A DNA stretch of 5,988 bases from Ruminiclostridium sp. (GCA_017550775.1 JAFZOA010000226.1:1-5988), one strand, 5' to 3'; shown: positions 1 to 5,985, counted from the first letter of the stretch. Notes: generated from the letters alone by a model not told the origin. Made by a program: numbers and translations.

Positions 1-88
1 AAAGACCTGATTTTTTAACTTTCTCCATCAATGCTTGGGTCTCTTCTTCCGTTAAATACACTTCAACTCTTCGATTCCTTTTTCTCAT
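1..88 (-). CDS. MobC-like ribbon-helix-helix mobilisation protein, N-terminal fragment
   Basis: The first 29 codons of a gene cut off by the left edge of the window. The peptide opens MRKRNRRVEVYLTEEE and continues TQALMEKVKKSGL. A basic start, a short beta strand (RRVEVYLT) and an amphipathic helix (EEETQALMEKVKKSGL) is the usual opening of MobC-type relaxosome accessory proteins, which bind oriT DNA through a ribbon-helix-helix fold and help the relaxase nick. The ATG is at 88-86, with only a weak purine-rich stretch (AAGAGTG) about 9 bases upstream. It follows the DpnD-like gene on the same strand after a 116-bp gap holding a strong inverted repeat, as expected if oriT lies upstream of mobC. 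The fold is inferred from 29 residues. It could instead be another ribbon-helix-helix regulator. Confidence 0.6.
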   Translation of the reverse strand, partial: MRKRNRRVEVYLTEEETQALMEKVKKSGL

Positions 89-133
89 ACTATCATCACT
101 CTTTCTGCGGGGTTTTAGGGGCGGCAGCACCTA

Positions 134-169
134 ACAAGCTGCACATGCACAAGCATGTGCGTTGCTTGT
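134..169. repeat. Strong inverted repeat in the gap before the mobC-like gene, candidate oriT element
   Basis: A perfect 8-bp inverted repeat, GCACATGC (141-148) and GCATGTGC (153-160), is separated by ACAA. It is extended by ACAAGC (134-139) pairing with GCTTGT (164-169) across a 1/3-base internal loop. No T-run follows on either strand, so this is not a typical intrinsic terminator. It sits in the only sizeable intergenic gap of the operon, directly upstream of a mobC-like gene, where oriT is often found in ICEs and mobilisable elements. A GC-rich stretch lies between it and the gene (about 107-130). I do not recognise a specific nic sequence, so oriT is an inference from position and structure. 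Confidence 0.45.
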
Positions 170-204
170 GAAGGTAACTCCGTCCATTCTGCCCATGAAT
201 ACGC

Positions 205-741
205 TTATCTCTCGATTCCTTTTGCAGGACGTGCGGCAGCAGGAGGAAGGTCGGCTTCGAGCTTCTCATATTCGTCCTTGAGCATATAGCACTTCTCGAT
301 CTTCCACGGATTTTCGCCGCTCATATAACCCTCCAATCTGAGACAACGATCTGTGCCGTCGAGACAGGAGCCGTAGATCGAATAGCCGCCCATTCCCGGC
401 TGATACGCTTTGTTATTGCTTGAGACCGCATACGTCCTTGACTCCTCGTTATACGGCCTTCCGAAGCTGTCCTCCGTGAAAACGATGTAGCCTGTAACGG
501 GAGGGTGGTCGGTATGGTTTACCTTGCTGAAAAGGGAGGACATCTCTCCGTAGCTCATCTCATGCTTCGGTGCCGTATCCTCCGCTTTGAATTCAACTCC
601 CTTGAAGTTCTCGGCGTCGAGAATGTACTCCTCGTTGCGCCATGCATCCGATACCATGCGCTCGGCTTCCGCCATGCTTTCGGCTTCGACCTCGACCTCC
701 ATTTCAAGAGTTTCTGTTATCGTGACCTTGTACTCCTTCAT
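205..741 (-). CDS. DpnD/PcfM-like accessory protein with C-terminal ICE-associated domain (178 aa)
   Basis: The first ~52 residues (MKEYKVTITETLEMEVEVEA, then a helix ending VSDAWRNEEYILDAENF and strand GVEF) match the DpnD/PcfM-like small domain found beside restriction genes and on conjugative elements; its biochemical role is not known to me. Residues ~60-155 form a second domain with motifs TGYIVFTEDSF, YAVSSNNKAYQPGMGGYSIYG, LDGTDRCLRLEGYM and WKIEKCYML. I recall similar segments in hypothetical proteins of clostridial ICEs. The tail is Pro/Ala/basic. The ATG at 741-739 is chosen because it overlaps the upstream stop as ATGA, has GGA bases about 8 bases upstream, and the domain begins there; a longer frame back to 888 only overlaps the previous gene. 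The protein is acidic (about 35 D/E to 20 K/R by hand count). Stop is TAA at 207-205. Cytoplasmic, with no signal peptide or membrane segment. Confidence 0.75.
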   Translation of the reverse strand: MKEYKVTITETLEMEVEVEAESMAEAERMVSDAWRNEEYILDAENFKGVEFKAEDTAPKHEMSYGEMSSLFSKVNHTDHPPVTGYIVFTEDSFGRPYNEESRTYAVSSNNKAYQPGMGGYSIYGSCLDGTDRCLRLEGYMSGENPWKIEKCYMLKDEYEKLEADLPPAAARPAKGIER

Positions 742-1472
742 CTGGCTTCCGTCCTTTCGGGATCGAACGGTATGGGATAGAGGTTTCCTGTTACGCGGAC
801 GAAATACTCCGGGCGCAGAAACTCCTCCTTGTACTTTTCGATCATGTCGTCCGGGAGGCTTGCGAACCTTTCGCCGGAGCAGTCGCATATGAAGAACTTG
901 CCGAAAACAATGTCGACCATATCGCCCTCGTCGTCATATACGGCGCGGTTGGGAGCGGAGCCGTTGAGCTTGCCCTCCTCGTCGCATACGATCACGATCA
1001 TGTCCGATACGGGGTACAGGGTCTCGAAAATGTCACAGTCAAGAGCGGCATATATGTCCTCAAGGCTTGTGCCGATCTCCGTCACATACGGCTTCTTTCC
1101 GGGCTCGACCATGAGCACGCGGATCTTATCATCCGCAAGAGGAGCTGCTTTTTCGGTATCGAACTCTATGGGCTTGAAGCCGAAGTTGTCACAGAAGTAA
1201 CAGCCCTCCTTAACGATGTCCGACTCGACGACCTCAACGACGTCGGATACCGACATCGAGCGTCCGTCATATCCATCGGGACGGTCGTCGTCATTGAACA
1301 TACTGAACACCTCCTCAAGACTCTGACAGTCCGCGTCGCCGTAAAACACACAGTCGTAAACAGCGGCGTCGATACCTTTTGAGCCCTGAACACGTTCAGT
1401 TTCATCAAGCCCGCAGAAAGCGAGCCTCTTTTTGTCCCTTTCGGGGTTTACATTGTAGATCTTGATTTTCAT
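738..1472 (-). CDS. YodL-like plus DUF3846 domain protein (244 aa)
   Basis: Two domains can be seen. Residues ~1-105 look like YodL: MKIKIYNVNP, AVYDCVFYGD, LEEVFSMFN, RSMSVSDVVEVVES and CYFCDNFGFKPIEF follow the family pattern ending in an SVSDVV motif and a (Y/F)-x-(D)-x-FGF strand. Residues ~116-218 match DUF3846: IRVLMVEPGKKPYVTEIG, a short helix, IVIVCDEEGKLNGSAPNRAVYD, DIVFGKFFICD, and a final helix SLPDDMIEKYKEEF. Both are common in accessory genes of clostridial ICEs and have no established biochemical role. The protein is strongly acidic (about 54 D/E to 27 K/R by hand count) with several Cys residues. Its ATG overlaps the upstream primase stop as ATGA, and GGGAG lies 8 bases before the start; its own stop overlaps the next gene in the same way. 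Translational coupling within one operon is therefore likely. Cytoplasmic. Confidence 0.82.
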   Translation of the reverse strand: MKIKIYNVNPERDKKRLAFCGLDETERVQGSKGIDAAVYDCVFYGDADCQSLEEVFSMFNDDDRPDGYDGRSMSVSDVVEVVESDIVKEGCYFCDNFGFKPIEFDTEKAAPLADDKIRVLMVEPGKKPYVTEIGTSLEDIYAALDCDIFETLYPVSDMIVIVCDEEGKLNGSAPNRAVYDDEGDMVDIVFGKFFICDCSGERFASLPDDMIEKYKEEFLRPEYFVRVTGNLYPIPFDPERTEAR

Positions 1473-2401
1473 CGTGAAATCTCCCTTCTTCTTTCTTTTT
1501 CAATCAACAGAAAGTCGTTAAAATCCTTGCCGCGCTTGGGCGGTTCGTCTGTCAGTCTGTACTGTCCTTCAAGTGTCCGCATGATCTGCTTTGTTGCTTT
1601 CCTTCCGATCTCGTCGTTGTCGAGATGGAAGGATAAAGTCTTAACAAAAGGATGATGCTCAAGATATGCCTGTAACGGAATTGGAAGGTTCGGTCTGTCG
1701 CCCTTTATCTCATACACTCCTCCGAGAGAAAGGTAATCTTCCGAAGCCCATTCCTCATGTCGGAGCATCCGCAATGTGATAAAGCTCAATAGGTCGATAG
1801 CCGATTCAAAAAGATGTAGCGTGTGTGCTTCCTCTTTCGATTCGATTCGGAACGAGAAGCTTTTGTCGCTTCCTTCGAGTTCTCCCTTGAAATCCGAAAA
1901 TGTGCTCCGAACCATTCCGTATCGCGGAACACCTTTTGCGTCCCTTCCTATGAACAAGCAGCTGTGATACTTTTCGTCCTCATACAGCAATCCGTTCTCA
2001 ACGCAGAAGTCGATCAGGCTTTCGTTGATCCCACGACGGAGAAGATACTGCTTTGCCTGCAAAGGATCAGCGCATACACGAGGCATTTCAATTGATTTTA
2101 CGGGCTTTTTCTCGCTGACGGTCAACTTCTGCACCACTGGTGCAGAAGTTGCCGAGAGCTTCAAAACAGCCTCCGTAAATGAAAAGCCCTTGACCTTTAT
2201 CAGATAGTCAAGAGCTGTCTTTCCTCCTATGTTTCGGGAGAACCAGTGCCAAAGCCCGTTTGAGATCTTGAGCGAATCATGCTCCTTTGTACAGTAAGTC
2301 CCGTTTGAAATATGAATGAGATTGTCGGGTTCGTATTCTTTGAGATATGTTAAGAGATCCATTTCCTTTGCCTGACGTATCTGTTCTTCCGTTACCCACA
2401 T
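1469..2401 (-). CDS. DUF3991/Toprim primase-like protein (310 aa)
   Basis: This looks like an element-encoded primase-like protein of the DUF3991-Toprim family, expected to act on single-stranded element DNA during transfer or replication. The N-terminus (~1-82) resembles a reduced DnaG zinc-binding region: GTYCTKEHDSLKI, then WHWFSRNIGGKTALDYLI and a GFSFTEAVLKL helix; a full Cys/His zinc set is not evident. A linker (~83-105) follows, then DUF3991 (~105-190, with YLLRRGI, CLFIGRD, GMVRSTF). The Toprim domain (~194-300) has the acidic residue in HLFES (E199), the DxD motif in LSFHLDND (D261, D263) and a closing GKDFNDFLL. Metal-binding residues thus appear intact. AGGAA lies 6 bases before the ATG. 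It follows the 136-aa gene after 27 bp and its stop overlaps the next start. The linker DNA holds a 29-bp palindrome. Primase activity itself is inferred. Confidence 0.85.
   Translation of the reverse strand: MWVTEEQIRQAKEMDLLTYLKEYEPDNLIHISNGTYCTKEHDSLKISNGLWHWFSRNIGGKTALDYLIKVKGFSFTEAVLKLSATSAPVVQKLTVSEKKPVKSIEMPRVCADPLQAKQYLLRRGINESLIDFCVENGLLYEDEKYHSCLFIGRDAKGVPRYGMVRSTFSDFKGELEGSDKSFSFRIESKEEAHTLHLFESAIDLLSFITLRMLRHEEWASEDYLSLGGVYEIKGDRPNLPIPLQAYLEHHPFVKTLSFHLDNDEIGRKATKQIMRTLEGQYRLTDEPPKRGKDFNDFLLIEKERRREISR
2123..2151. repeat. 29-bp near-perfect palindrome inside the primase gene
   Basis: CAACTTCTGCACCA (2123-2136) and its exact reverse complement TGGTGCAGAAGTTG (2138-2151) are separated by one base (C2137). 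The repeat encodes TSAPVVQKL in the linker between the zinc-ribbon-like N-terminus and the DUF3991 domain, so the codons there are free to vary. No function is recognised. It could be a dimeric protein-binding site, a cruciform, an mRNA hairpin or the remains of an insertion. Confidence 0.85.
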
Positions 2402-2428
2402 AAACTGTTCCTGCCGTTTGTTCGTCCT

Positions 2429-2839
2429 TTAATCACCGTTTTTGTCACGGATAATGTTTTCAAATACCTGCTCGATGGTCGCACCGGATTTAGCTTTTGC
2501 ATATGCCTTATATCCAAGCTCCAGCAGCAGAGTCATAATGTCAACATCGGAATCACTGTCCCCGATGTATTTCTCTTTGACCGATGCGATCTTTATAAGC
2601 ACTCCGTCAATCGAATAAAGACCTACGGCACAGCGCATAGGAAGATCCTGATTGGATAAGAGAGACAGTACTCGCCTTGGGAAATACAGCTTCTCAACCT
2701 CCTCTGAAAAGTATTCATTGTATGCTTCACAAGCTTTTTTAACGAGCCCGTCGTATTCCTTGCGCATAGCTTCGTAGAGAAGATCGTTGATCTTCATCTG
2801 ATTTGTTACTGTCTTAATCTTTTGAATATCGTTCCTCAA
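2429..2839 (-). CDS. Hypothetical ICE accessory protein (136 aa, TTG start)
   Basis: I do not recognise this family. The protein is soluble and mixed alpha/beta: a helical N-terminus (IQKIKTVTNQMKINDLLYEAMRKEYDGLVKKACEAYNEYF), a central stretch with likely strands (MRCAVGLYSIDGVLIKIASV), an acidic turn (GDSDSDVD) and two C-terminal helices (IMTLLLELGYKAYAKAKSGA, TIEQVFENIIRDK). There is no signal peptide, membrane segment or clear catalytic motif. The start is TTG at 2839-2837, chosen because a strong Shine-Dalgarno site lies 7 bases upstream; the next in-frame ATG is Met15 and has no such site. It begins 16 bp after the helicase stop and ends 27 bp before the primase start, so it is in the same operon and probably serves the same transfer or replication module. 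Stop is TAA. Confidence 0.8.
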   Translation of the reverse strand: MRNDIQKIKTVTNQMKINDLLYEAMRKEYDGLVKKACEAYNEYFSEEVEKLYFPRRVLSLLSNQDLPMRCAVGLYSIDGVLIKIASVKEKYIGDSDSDVDIMTLLLELGYKAYAKAKSGATIEQVFENIIRDKNGD

Positions 2840-2846
2840 TGGTTTT

Positions 2847-2855
2847 CACCTCCCT
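2847..2855 (-). promoter_or_regulatory. Strong ribosome binding site that sets a TTG start
   Basis: AGGGAGGTG is a near-perfect Shine-Dalgarno sequence with 7 bases (AAAACCA) before the TTG at 2839-2837. It begins directly after the TGA stop of the helicase gene. Its strength and spacing are the reason for accepting a non-ATG start. Confidence 0.8.
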
Positions 2856-3817
2856 TCATCGAGAATCACGGCTTGCTCGCGTTTTCTCCGCCTCCTCAGA
2901 AGTATCCTCCTCGCGATCTTCGTCAACGATCTCGTTGTCCTTCTTGTTGAGGTCGAGCATGGCGTTCAGCTCCGCGAGCCTTGCGGATTTGGTCTTAAGT
3001 TCCTCCTCGTGAGCGAAAGGCACGTTGAGCTCTTCCTTCGCGCTCTCAAGCTGCCTCTTTTCATCGGCAAGACGGACTTCGAGAAGCTCCTGCTTTTCGG
3101 GAAAATCAGCTATCGCGTTGTCAAGACGCTGGATGTTTCCGTAGACGTCCGTACCGAGCGAAACGGTATGCCGAAGCCTGTTGATAAGAGTGAGCTTGTA
3201 GTCGTGGTTTATGACGTCATAGCTGAGCTCCAACTGAAAACCGCGATATCTTCCGACTATGAATGGCCTCGGATTCTTCATGGCTTTGCAGATGGCAATG
3301 AGCTCCGCGCCGGCTTCCTTTTTAACGTCATAGGTCACGCCTTGGAGTACCATTGGCGAGAACCCGTCCTTATTGGGATGCGTGTTCTCCGCTGCGTGAG
3401 CTATATCCGCCTTATACACCTCGATCCTTTCCGTGAAGGACGCTATTGCCCTCGGGATCTCCTTGAGTATCTTGTCCTCCAAGGCATAGTGCTGTGACAG
3501 GTGGCTCGCCTTTAAGAGCTTGAGCCTCGATACGTCTATATCGAGATCCATCTTTTCCTTTATGTACGGGTTGCCGGTACAGAGTGCCTTTATCTCTGCA
3601 TATGAAAGCGCCTGCTCGTCAACATCCTCGGCTGAGCGAACAGGCGACTTTGAAGTCATTATCTGTCCTATGAACTTTTGCTTTGATTCGACCAGCTGAT
3701 AAAGGTAGCTGTCAAAGGTGTTCTCTGTAACGTAGGTGTAGATCTCGACCTCCGGGTTTTCGTTGCCCTGACGGATTATTCTGCCTTCTCGCTGCTGGAG
3801 ATCGGCAGGCCGCCACG
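2856..3817 (-). CDS. SNF2/DEAD-type ICE helicase, C-terminal exon (319 aa), interrupted by a group II intron
   Basis: This is the 3' exon of a large superfamily 2 helicase of the kind carried by clostridial ICEs, often in one polypeptide with an N6-DNA-methylase-like region; that upstream part is not in the window. The exon opens WRPADLQQREGRIIRQGN. QQREGRIIRQG is helicase motif VI, which contacts ATP through its arginines. It continues VEIYTYVTENTFDSYLYQ, then KFIGQIMTSKSPVRSAEDVDEQALSYAEIKALCTGNP, a conserved block of these ICE helicases. Residues ~210-290 are rich in charged helix and probably coiled coil (RLDNAIADFPEKQELLEVRLADEKRQLESAKEEL), and the tail is acidic. The frame runs open upstream into intron sequence, but residues before Trp are not helicase. 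After splicing, CG at 3817-3816 would complete a Pro codon, giving the usual PWRP. Stop TGA at 2858-2856. Expected to be expressed only after intron removal. Confidence 0.85.
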
Positions 3818-3819
3818 AT

Positions 3820-3864
3820 ATGGATAGGTAAGTCTTTGATGTTATCTCCGACTTTTCCCCCCAT
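3820..3864 (-). ncRNA. Group II intron domain VI with branch-point A
   Basis: AUGGG (3864-3860) pairs with UCCAU (3824-3820). A3825 is bulged. GGG (3859-3857) pairs with CCU (3828-3826), and after a small internal loop AAGUC (3854-3850) pairs with GACUU (3834-3830). A short inner hairpin GAU/AUC closes the top. The bulged A is eighth from the inferred intron end at 3818, the classic position of the branch nucleotide whose 2'-OH starts splicing. Confidence 0.85.
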
Positions 3865-3866
3865 TC

Positions 3867-3900
3867 ACACCGTGCATGCGAGTTTTCCCGCACACGGCGT
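3867..3900 (-). ncRNA. Group II intron domain V catalytic hairpin
   Basis: Exactly 34 nt, the standard length. The lower stem ACGCCGUG (3900-3893) pairs with CACGGUGU (3874-3867) with one G-U pair. A two-base bulge UG (3876-3875) follows, then the upper stem UGCGGG (3892-3887) with CUCGCA (3882-3877), capped by AAAA. The catalytic triad position reads CGC (3899-3897) rather than AGC. This triad and the bulge bind the active-site metal ions. All expected pairs are present, so the ribozyme core looks functional. Confidence 0.9.
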
Positions 3901-3970
3901 TCCATCATTATGAAAGTATTGTTAGATTGATACGAATTTCAAAGTCAAAAAACAGTTGCTCAGATTTCAG

Positions 3971-5821
3971 TTAGATTTCAGTATTGCCCGCCATTACTCG
4001 GAGGGCATTAAGTTTTGCTAATGCTTTCTTGTCCAACTGCAGTTTTGTAAGGTATGCAATGACGCTTTCCGGAGCCGTAGCATGGATAAGCTGGTGAACG
4101 GTCCGGTGAACAATCACAAGGTTTGAGTACCTATCATCGCCGCCCAAGCAGACAGGCAGCTTGTGATGACAGTGGATATCTTCAAGCCAGAGCTCTTTTC
4201 CTGTAACAGCACACCGCCCATACTGAGCGGCATAGAGAGAAATCCGGTTGTCCATGTATTCAACACTTCTCCGAGGCTCCTGTATTCGCATGAGTGCCAG
4301 CATGATGGAGGTATTGATACCAAGATTTTTATGAATTTCCTCTCTGCCCTCCGGGGTGTACTTGCATACCTTTTTCTTCTTAAACAGTGGGGTTTTCGTC
4401 TTGATATATCCAACAGGGGCTACAGTTTTGCTGCTGATAAAACGTATCTGCTTGCTTTTCCCATAGTTCTCCCGGATATACACTTCGTTGATACGCCCCT
4501 TCTTTGACAGCCTGCCGTAAAGACGATTCTTCATAACCGTTGACACCGCCCGATGTATCTGCTCACAATCCGATGCAACCATGGTCGCATAGCGATAATA
4601 GTTGTGAATACCAAACACCATTGAATTATAGAGCGTGATTTCACGGGCTTCATCATCCCTGTCTTGGACATGTGCAATCTGCTTGACCTGCTCAATGAGC
4701 TTGTCCTTTTCCCGCTGGATTGCTTTTGGCGTCATATGCGATTTGACAACATACCGTTTTCGCTTCTTGACTGCCTTGATTTCAAATCCAAGAAACTCAG
4801 AGTAGTGTCGTTTCAGGTTGACGATCTTCGACTTTTCCTCGCTGATTTCCAGCCGTAACCGATCTTGGAGCCATAGCTTGACGGCAATAAACACCTTTTC
4901 GGCGTCACTCCGTTTTCGGCAAAACAGCTTGAAATCGTCTGCATAGCGGATAATATGCACCTCTTTGAGCTTAGTTCTGCTTTTGAGCGACGTATAAATT
5001 GCCGTTTTGTTTATCGTACCATTTGGCCGTATTTCACAGTAATAGTCCCTTTTGGTAGGCATATTTTCCCATTGGGAGTCAATCCACCAATCCAGTTCAT
5101 TCAGCACGATATTTGACAGAAGCGGTGAGAGGATACCGCCTTGCGGCGTTCCCTTTGTCGGGTGCTCCACCGTTCCGTCTGGCATTACGATTGGCGCTTT
5201 CAGCATCTCTCGGATAATGCACAGTAGTTTCTTATCCCGTATTCCCATGTGCCAAATCTGCTGGATAAGCTTTGTGTGGTTGACGTTATCAAAGAAGCCC
5301 TTGATATCCACGTCCACTACGAAATAGAGCTTTTGCAGATTTATCATTTTATAACATTGGGCGATAGCGTTTTCCGCTGACCGGTTAGGTCGGAAGCCGT
5401 TGCTCCGTTCATAGAACTTTGCTTCACAAATAGGCTCCATGACCTGTAAAATGCACTGTTGTATCAACCGGTCGATGATGGTTGGTATCCCCAGCGGACG
5501 CATTTTCCCATTGGGTTTCGGGATTTCTACCCGCCTTACAGGTTTAGGCTTGTAAAACATTAGCTTTCTTTGCACGATACCGACATACTGTTCCACCGAA
5601 AGTTTCTCTATGTCCTTGATGGTCAGCTTATCCGTACCGGCTGTGTTACTGCCGCTGTTCCGCTTGATGTTGCGGTATGCAAGACGGATGTTTTCTTCAT
5701 TGCTGATGATTTCCATTAGCCCAGTGAAGATTTTTCCGTTCTTGCTATCCGAATACAGCTTGTCGAACACCGGTTGCATATCATAATATTCGCTGTGTCT
5801 AAGCTTCTTTTGCTTTGTCAT
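3971..5821 (-). CDS. ltrA: Group II intron reverse transcriptase/maturase with HNH endonuclease (616 aa)
   Basis: A multifunctional LtrA-type protein that helps the intron fold and splice, nicks target DNA and copies the intron back into DNA. In this numbering, RT1-2 includes EIPKPNGKMRPLGIPTIIDR (~99-118). RT3/motif A is VDVDIKGFFD (catalytic D172), RT4/motif B is KGTPQGGILSPLLSN (~223-237), and RT5/motif C is IRYADDF (YADD 293-296). Further RT motifs and the X/maturase domain follow to ~470. The C-terminal HNH domain has CAVTGKEL, HCHHKLPVCLGGDDRYSNL (HH 552-553, N567) and VHRTVHQLIH. All catalytic residues look intact. The ATG at 5821 is chosen because GGGGG lies about 8 bases upstream; an in-frame ATG at 5857 adds 12 residues but has no spaced ribosome binding site. 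The gene lies inside domain IV, and its stop (TAA, 3973-3971) is about 70 bases before domain V. The symbol is used in the generic family sense. Confidence 0.93.
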   Translation of the reverse strand: MTKQKKLRHSEYYDMQPVFDKLYSDSKNGKIFTGLMEIISNEENIRLAYRNIKRNSGSNTAGTDKLTIKDIEKLSVEQYVGIVQRKLMFYKPKPVRRVEIPKPNGKMRPLGIPTIIDRLIQQCILQVMEPICEAKFYERSNGFRPNRSAENAIAQCYKMINLQKLYFVVDVDIKGFFDNVNHTKLIQQIWHMGIRDKKLLCIIREMLKAPIVMPDGTVEHPTKGTPQGGILSPLLSNIVLNELDWWIDSQWENMPTKRDYYCEIRPNGTINKTAIYTSLKSRTKLKEVHIIRYADDFKLFCRKRSDAEKVFIAVKLWLQDRLRLEISEEKSKIVNLKRHYSEFLGFEIKAVKKRKRYVVKSHMTPKAIQREKDKLIEQVKQIAHVQDRDDEAREITLYNSMVFGIHNYYRYATMVASDCEQIHRAVSTVMKNRLYGRLSKKGRINEVYIRENYGKSKQIRFISSKTVAPVGYIKTKTPLFKKKKVCKYTPEGREEIHKNLGINTSIMLALMRIQEPRRSVEYMDNRISLYAAQYGRCAVTGKELWLEDIHCHHKLPVCLGGDDRYSNLVIVHRTVHQLIHATAPESVIAYLTKLQLDKKALAKLNALRVMAGNTEI

Positions 5822-5825
5822 AGGC

Positions 5826-5845
5826 AACACCCCCTTCGGGTTGTT
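5826..5845 (-). promoter_or_regulatory. Hairpin over the maturase ribosome binding site (domain IVa-like)
   Basis: AACA (5845-5842) pairs with UGUU (5829-5826) and, past a bulged A5841, CCC (5840-5838) pairs with GGG (5832-5830), leaving GAAGG in the loop. The purine run used as Shine-Dalgarno is thus held in a stem-loop just before the ATG at 5821. In the Lactococcus intron Ll.LtrB, the domain IVa hairpin holds the ltrA ribosome binding site and is the high-affinity site for the maturase, which represses its own translation. The same role here is inferred from position. Confidence 0.55.
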
Positions 5846-5905
5846 TTTCTCTGTCATACTCGAAGCTATGATTATTCGTTACCTATAACTATCTTCCATA
5901 ATGAC

Positions 5906-5957
5906 TGGTGGCTGTTGCTCCACTCTTATTACAAGAGTTTCAACGCTCGTGCCACCA
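5906..5957 (-). ncRNA. Domain III-like stem-loop of the group II intron
   Basis: A long segmented hairpin: UGGUGGC (5957-5951) pairs with GCCACCA (5912-5906), GUUG (5944-5941) with CAAC (5917-5914), and ACUCUU (5938-5933) with AAGAGU (5927-5922), with loop GUAAU. It ends one base before the domain IV basal stem, which is where domain III belongs. Internal loops divide the helix, as is usual for this domain. Assignment is by order and structure only. Confidence 0.55.
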
Positions 5958-5966
5958 CTTTCACAG

Positions 5967-5985
5967 CAATTCAAGGCGCTTATTG
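5967..5985 (-). ncRNA. Possible domain II hairpin of the intron
   Basis: CAAU (5985-5982) pairs with AUUG (5970-5967) and AAG (5981-5979) with CUU (5975-5973), with a CGC loop and a two-base bulge. It is followed by a purine-rich linker (CUGUGAAAG) leading to the domain III-like stem, as a J2/3 linker would. It is short and at the window edge, so it could be chance or only the end of a larger domain. Confidence 0.3.

Larger units (their letters stand above)
3905..5904 (-). other. Domain IV basal stem of the intron, closing around the maturase ORF
   Basis: The two strands lie almost 2 kb apart. UCAUUAUGGAAG (5904-5893) pairs over 12 bp with CUUUCAUAAUGA (3916-3905), with one G-U wobble. The 5' strand comes one base after the domain III-like hairpin and the 3' strand ends four bases before domain V, as expected for domain IV. 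The stem therefore marks the domain that carries the ORF and supports an intact intron. Confidence 0.75.

Noticed and set aside
134..169. Intrinsic terminator after the DpnD-like gene
   Set aside because: The hairpin is strong, but no T-run follows it on either strand.
71..223. 12-bp direct repeat TCGATTCCTTTT at 71-82 and 212-223, as attachment or duplication sites
   Set aside because: Both copies lie inside coding sequence in different frames (mobC start and DpnD-like C-terminus), are low in complexity and have no flanking structure. Chance is the simplest explanation.
742..888. A 49-residue N-terminal extension of the DpnD-like protein
   Set aside because: It overlaps the DUF3846 gene in another frame, has no family match, and the real start at 741 overlaps the previous stop as ATGA.
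3818..3908. An open frame starting MMERRVRENSHARCEWGEK, in frame with the helicase exon
   Set aside because: This stretch is domain V and domain VI of the intron read as protein. The helicase has its own upstream exon, and the open frame across the splice site is coincidental.
3962..3981. Tandem 9-bp repeat AGATTTCAG at the maturase stop codon
   Set aside because: A short slippage-like duplication in a non-conserved part of domain IV, with no sign of function.
505..5327. Plus-strand open frames of 60-160 codons
   Set aside because: All lie opposite well-supported minus-strand genes, have no family motifs and no good ribosome binding sites.
5822..5857. Upstream ATG of the maturase adding MTEKNNPKGVLP
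   Set aside because: There is no spaced ribosome binding site before it, and its codons form the hairpin and Shine-Dalgarno site of the ATG at 5821. It remains possible as an alternative start.
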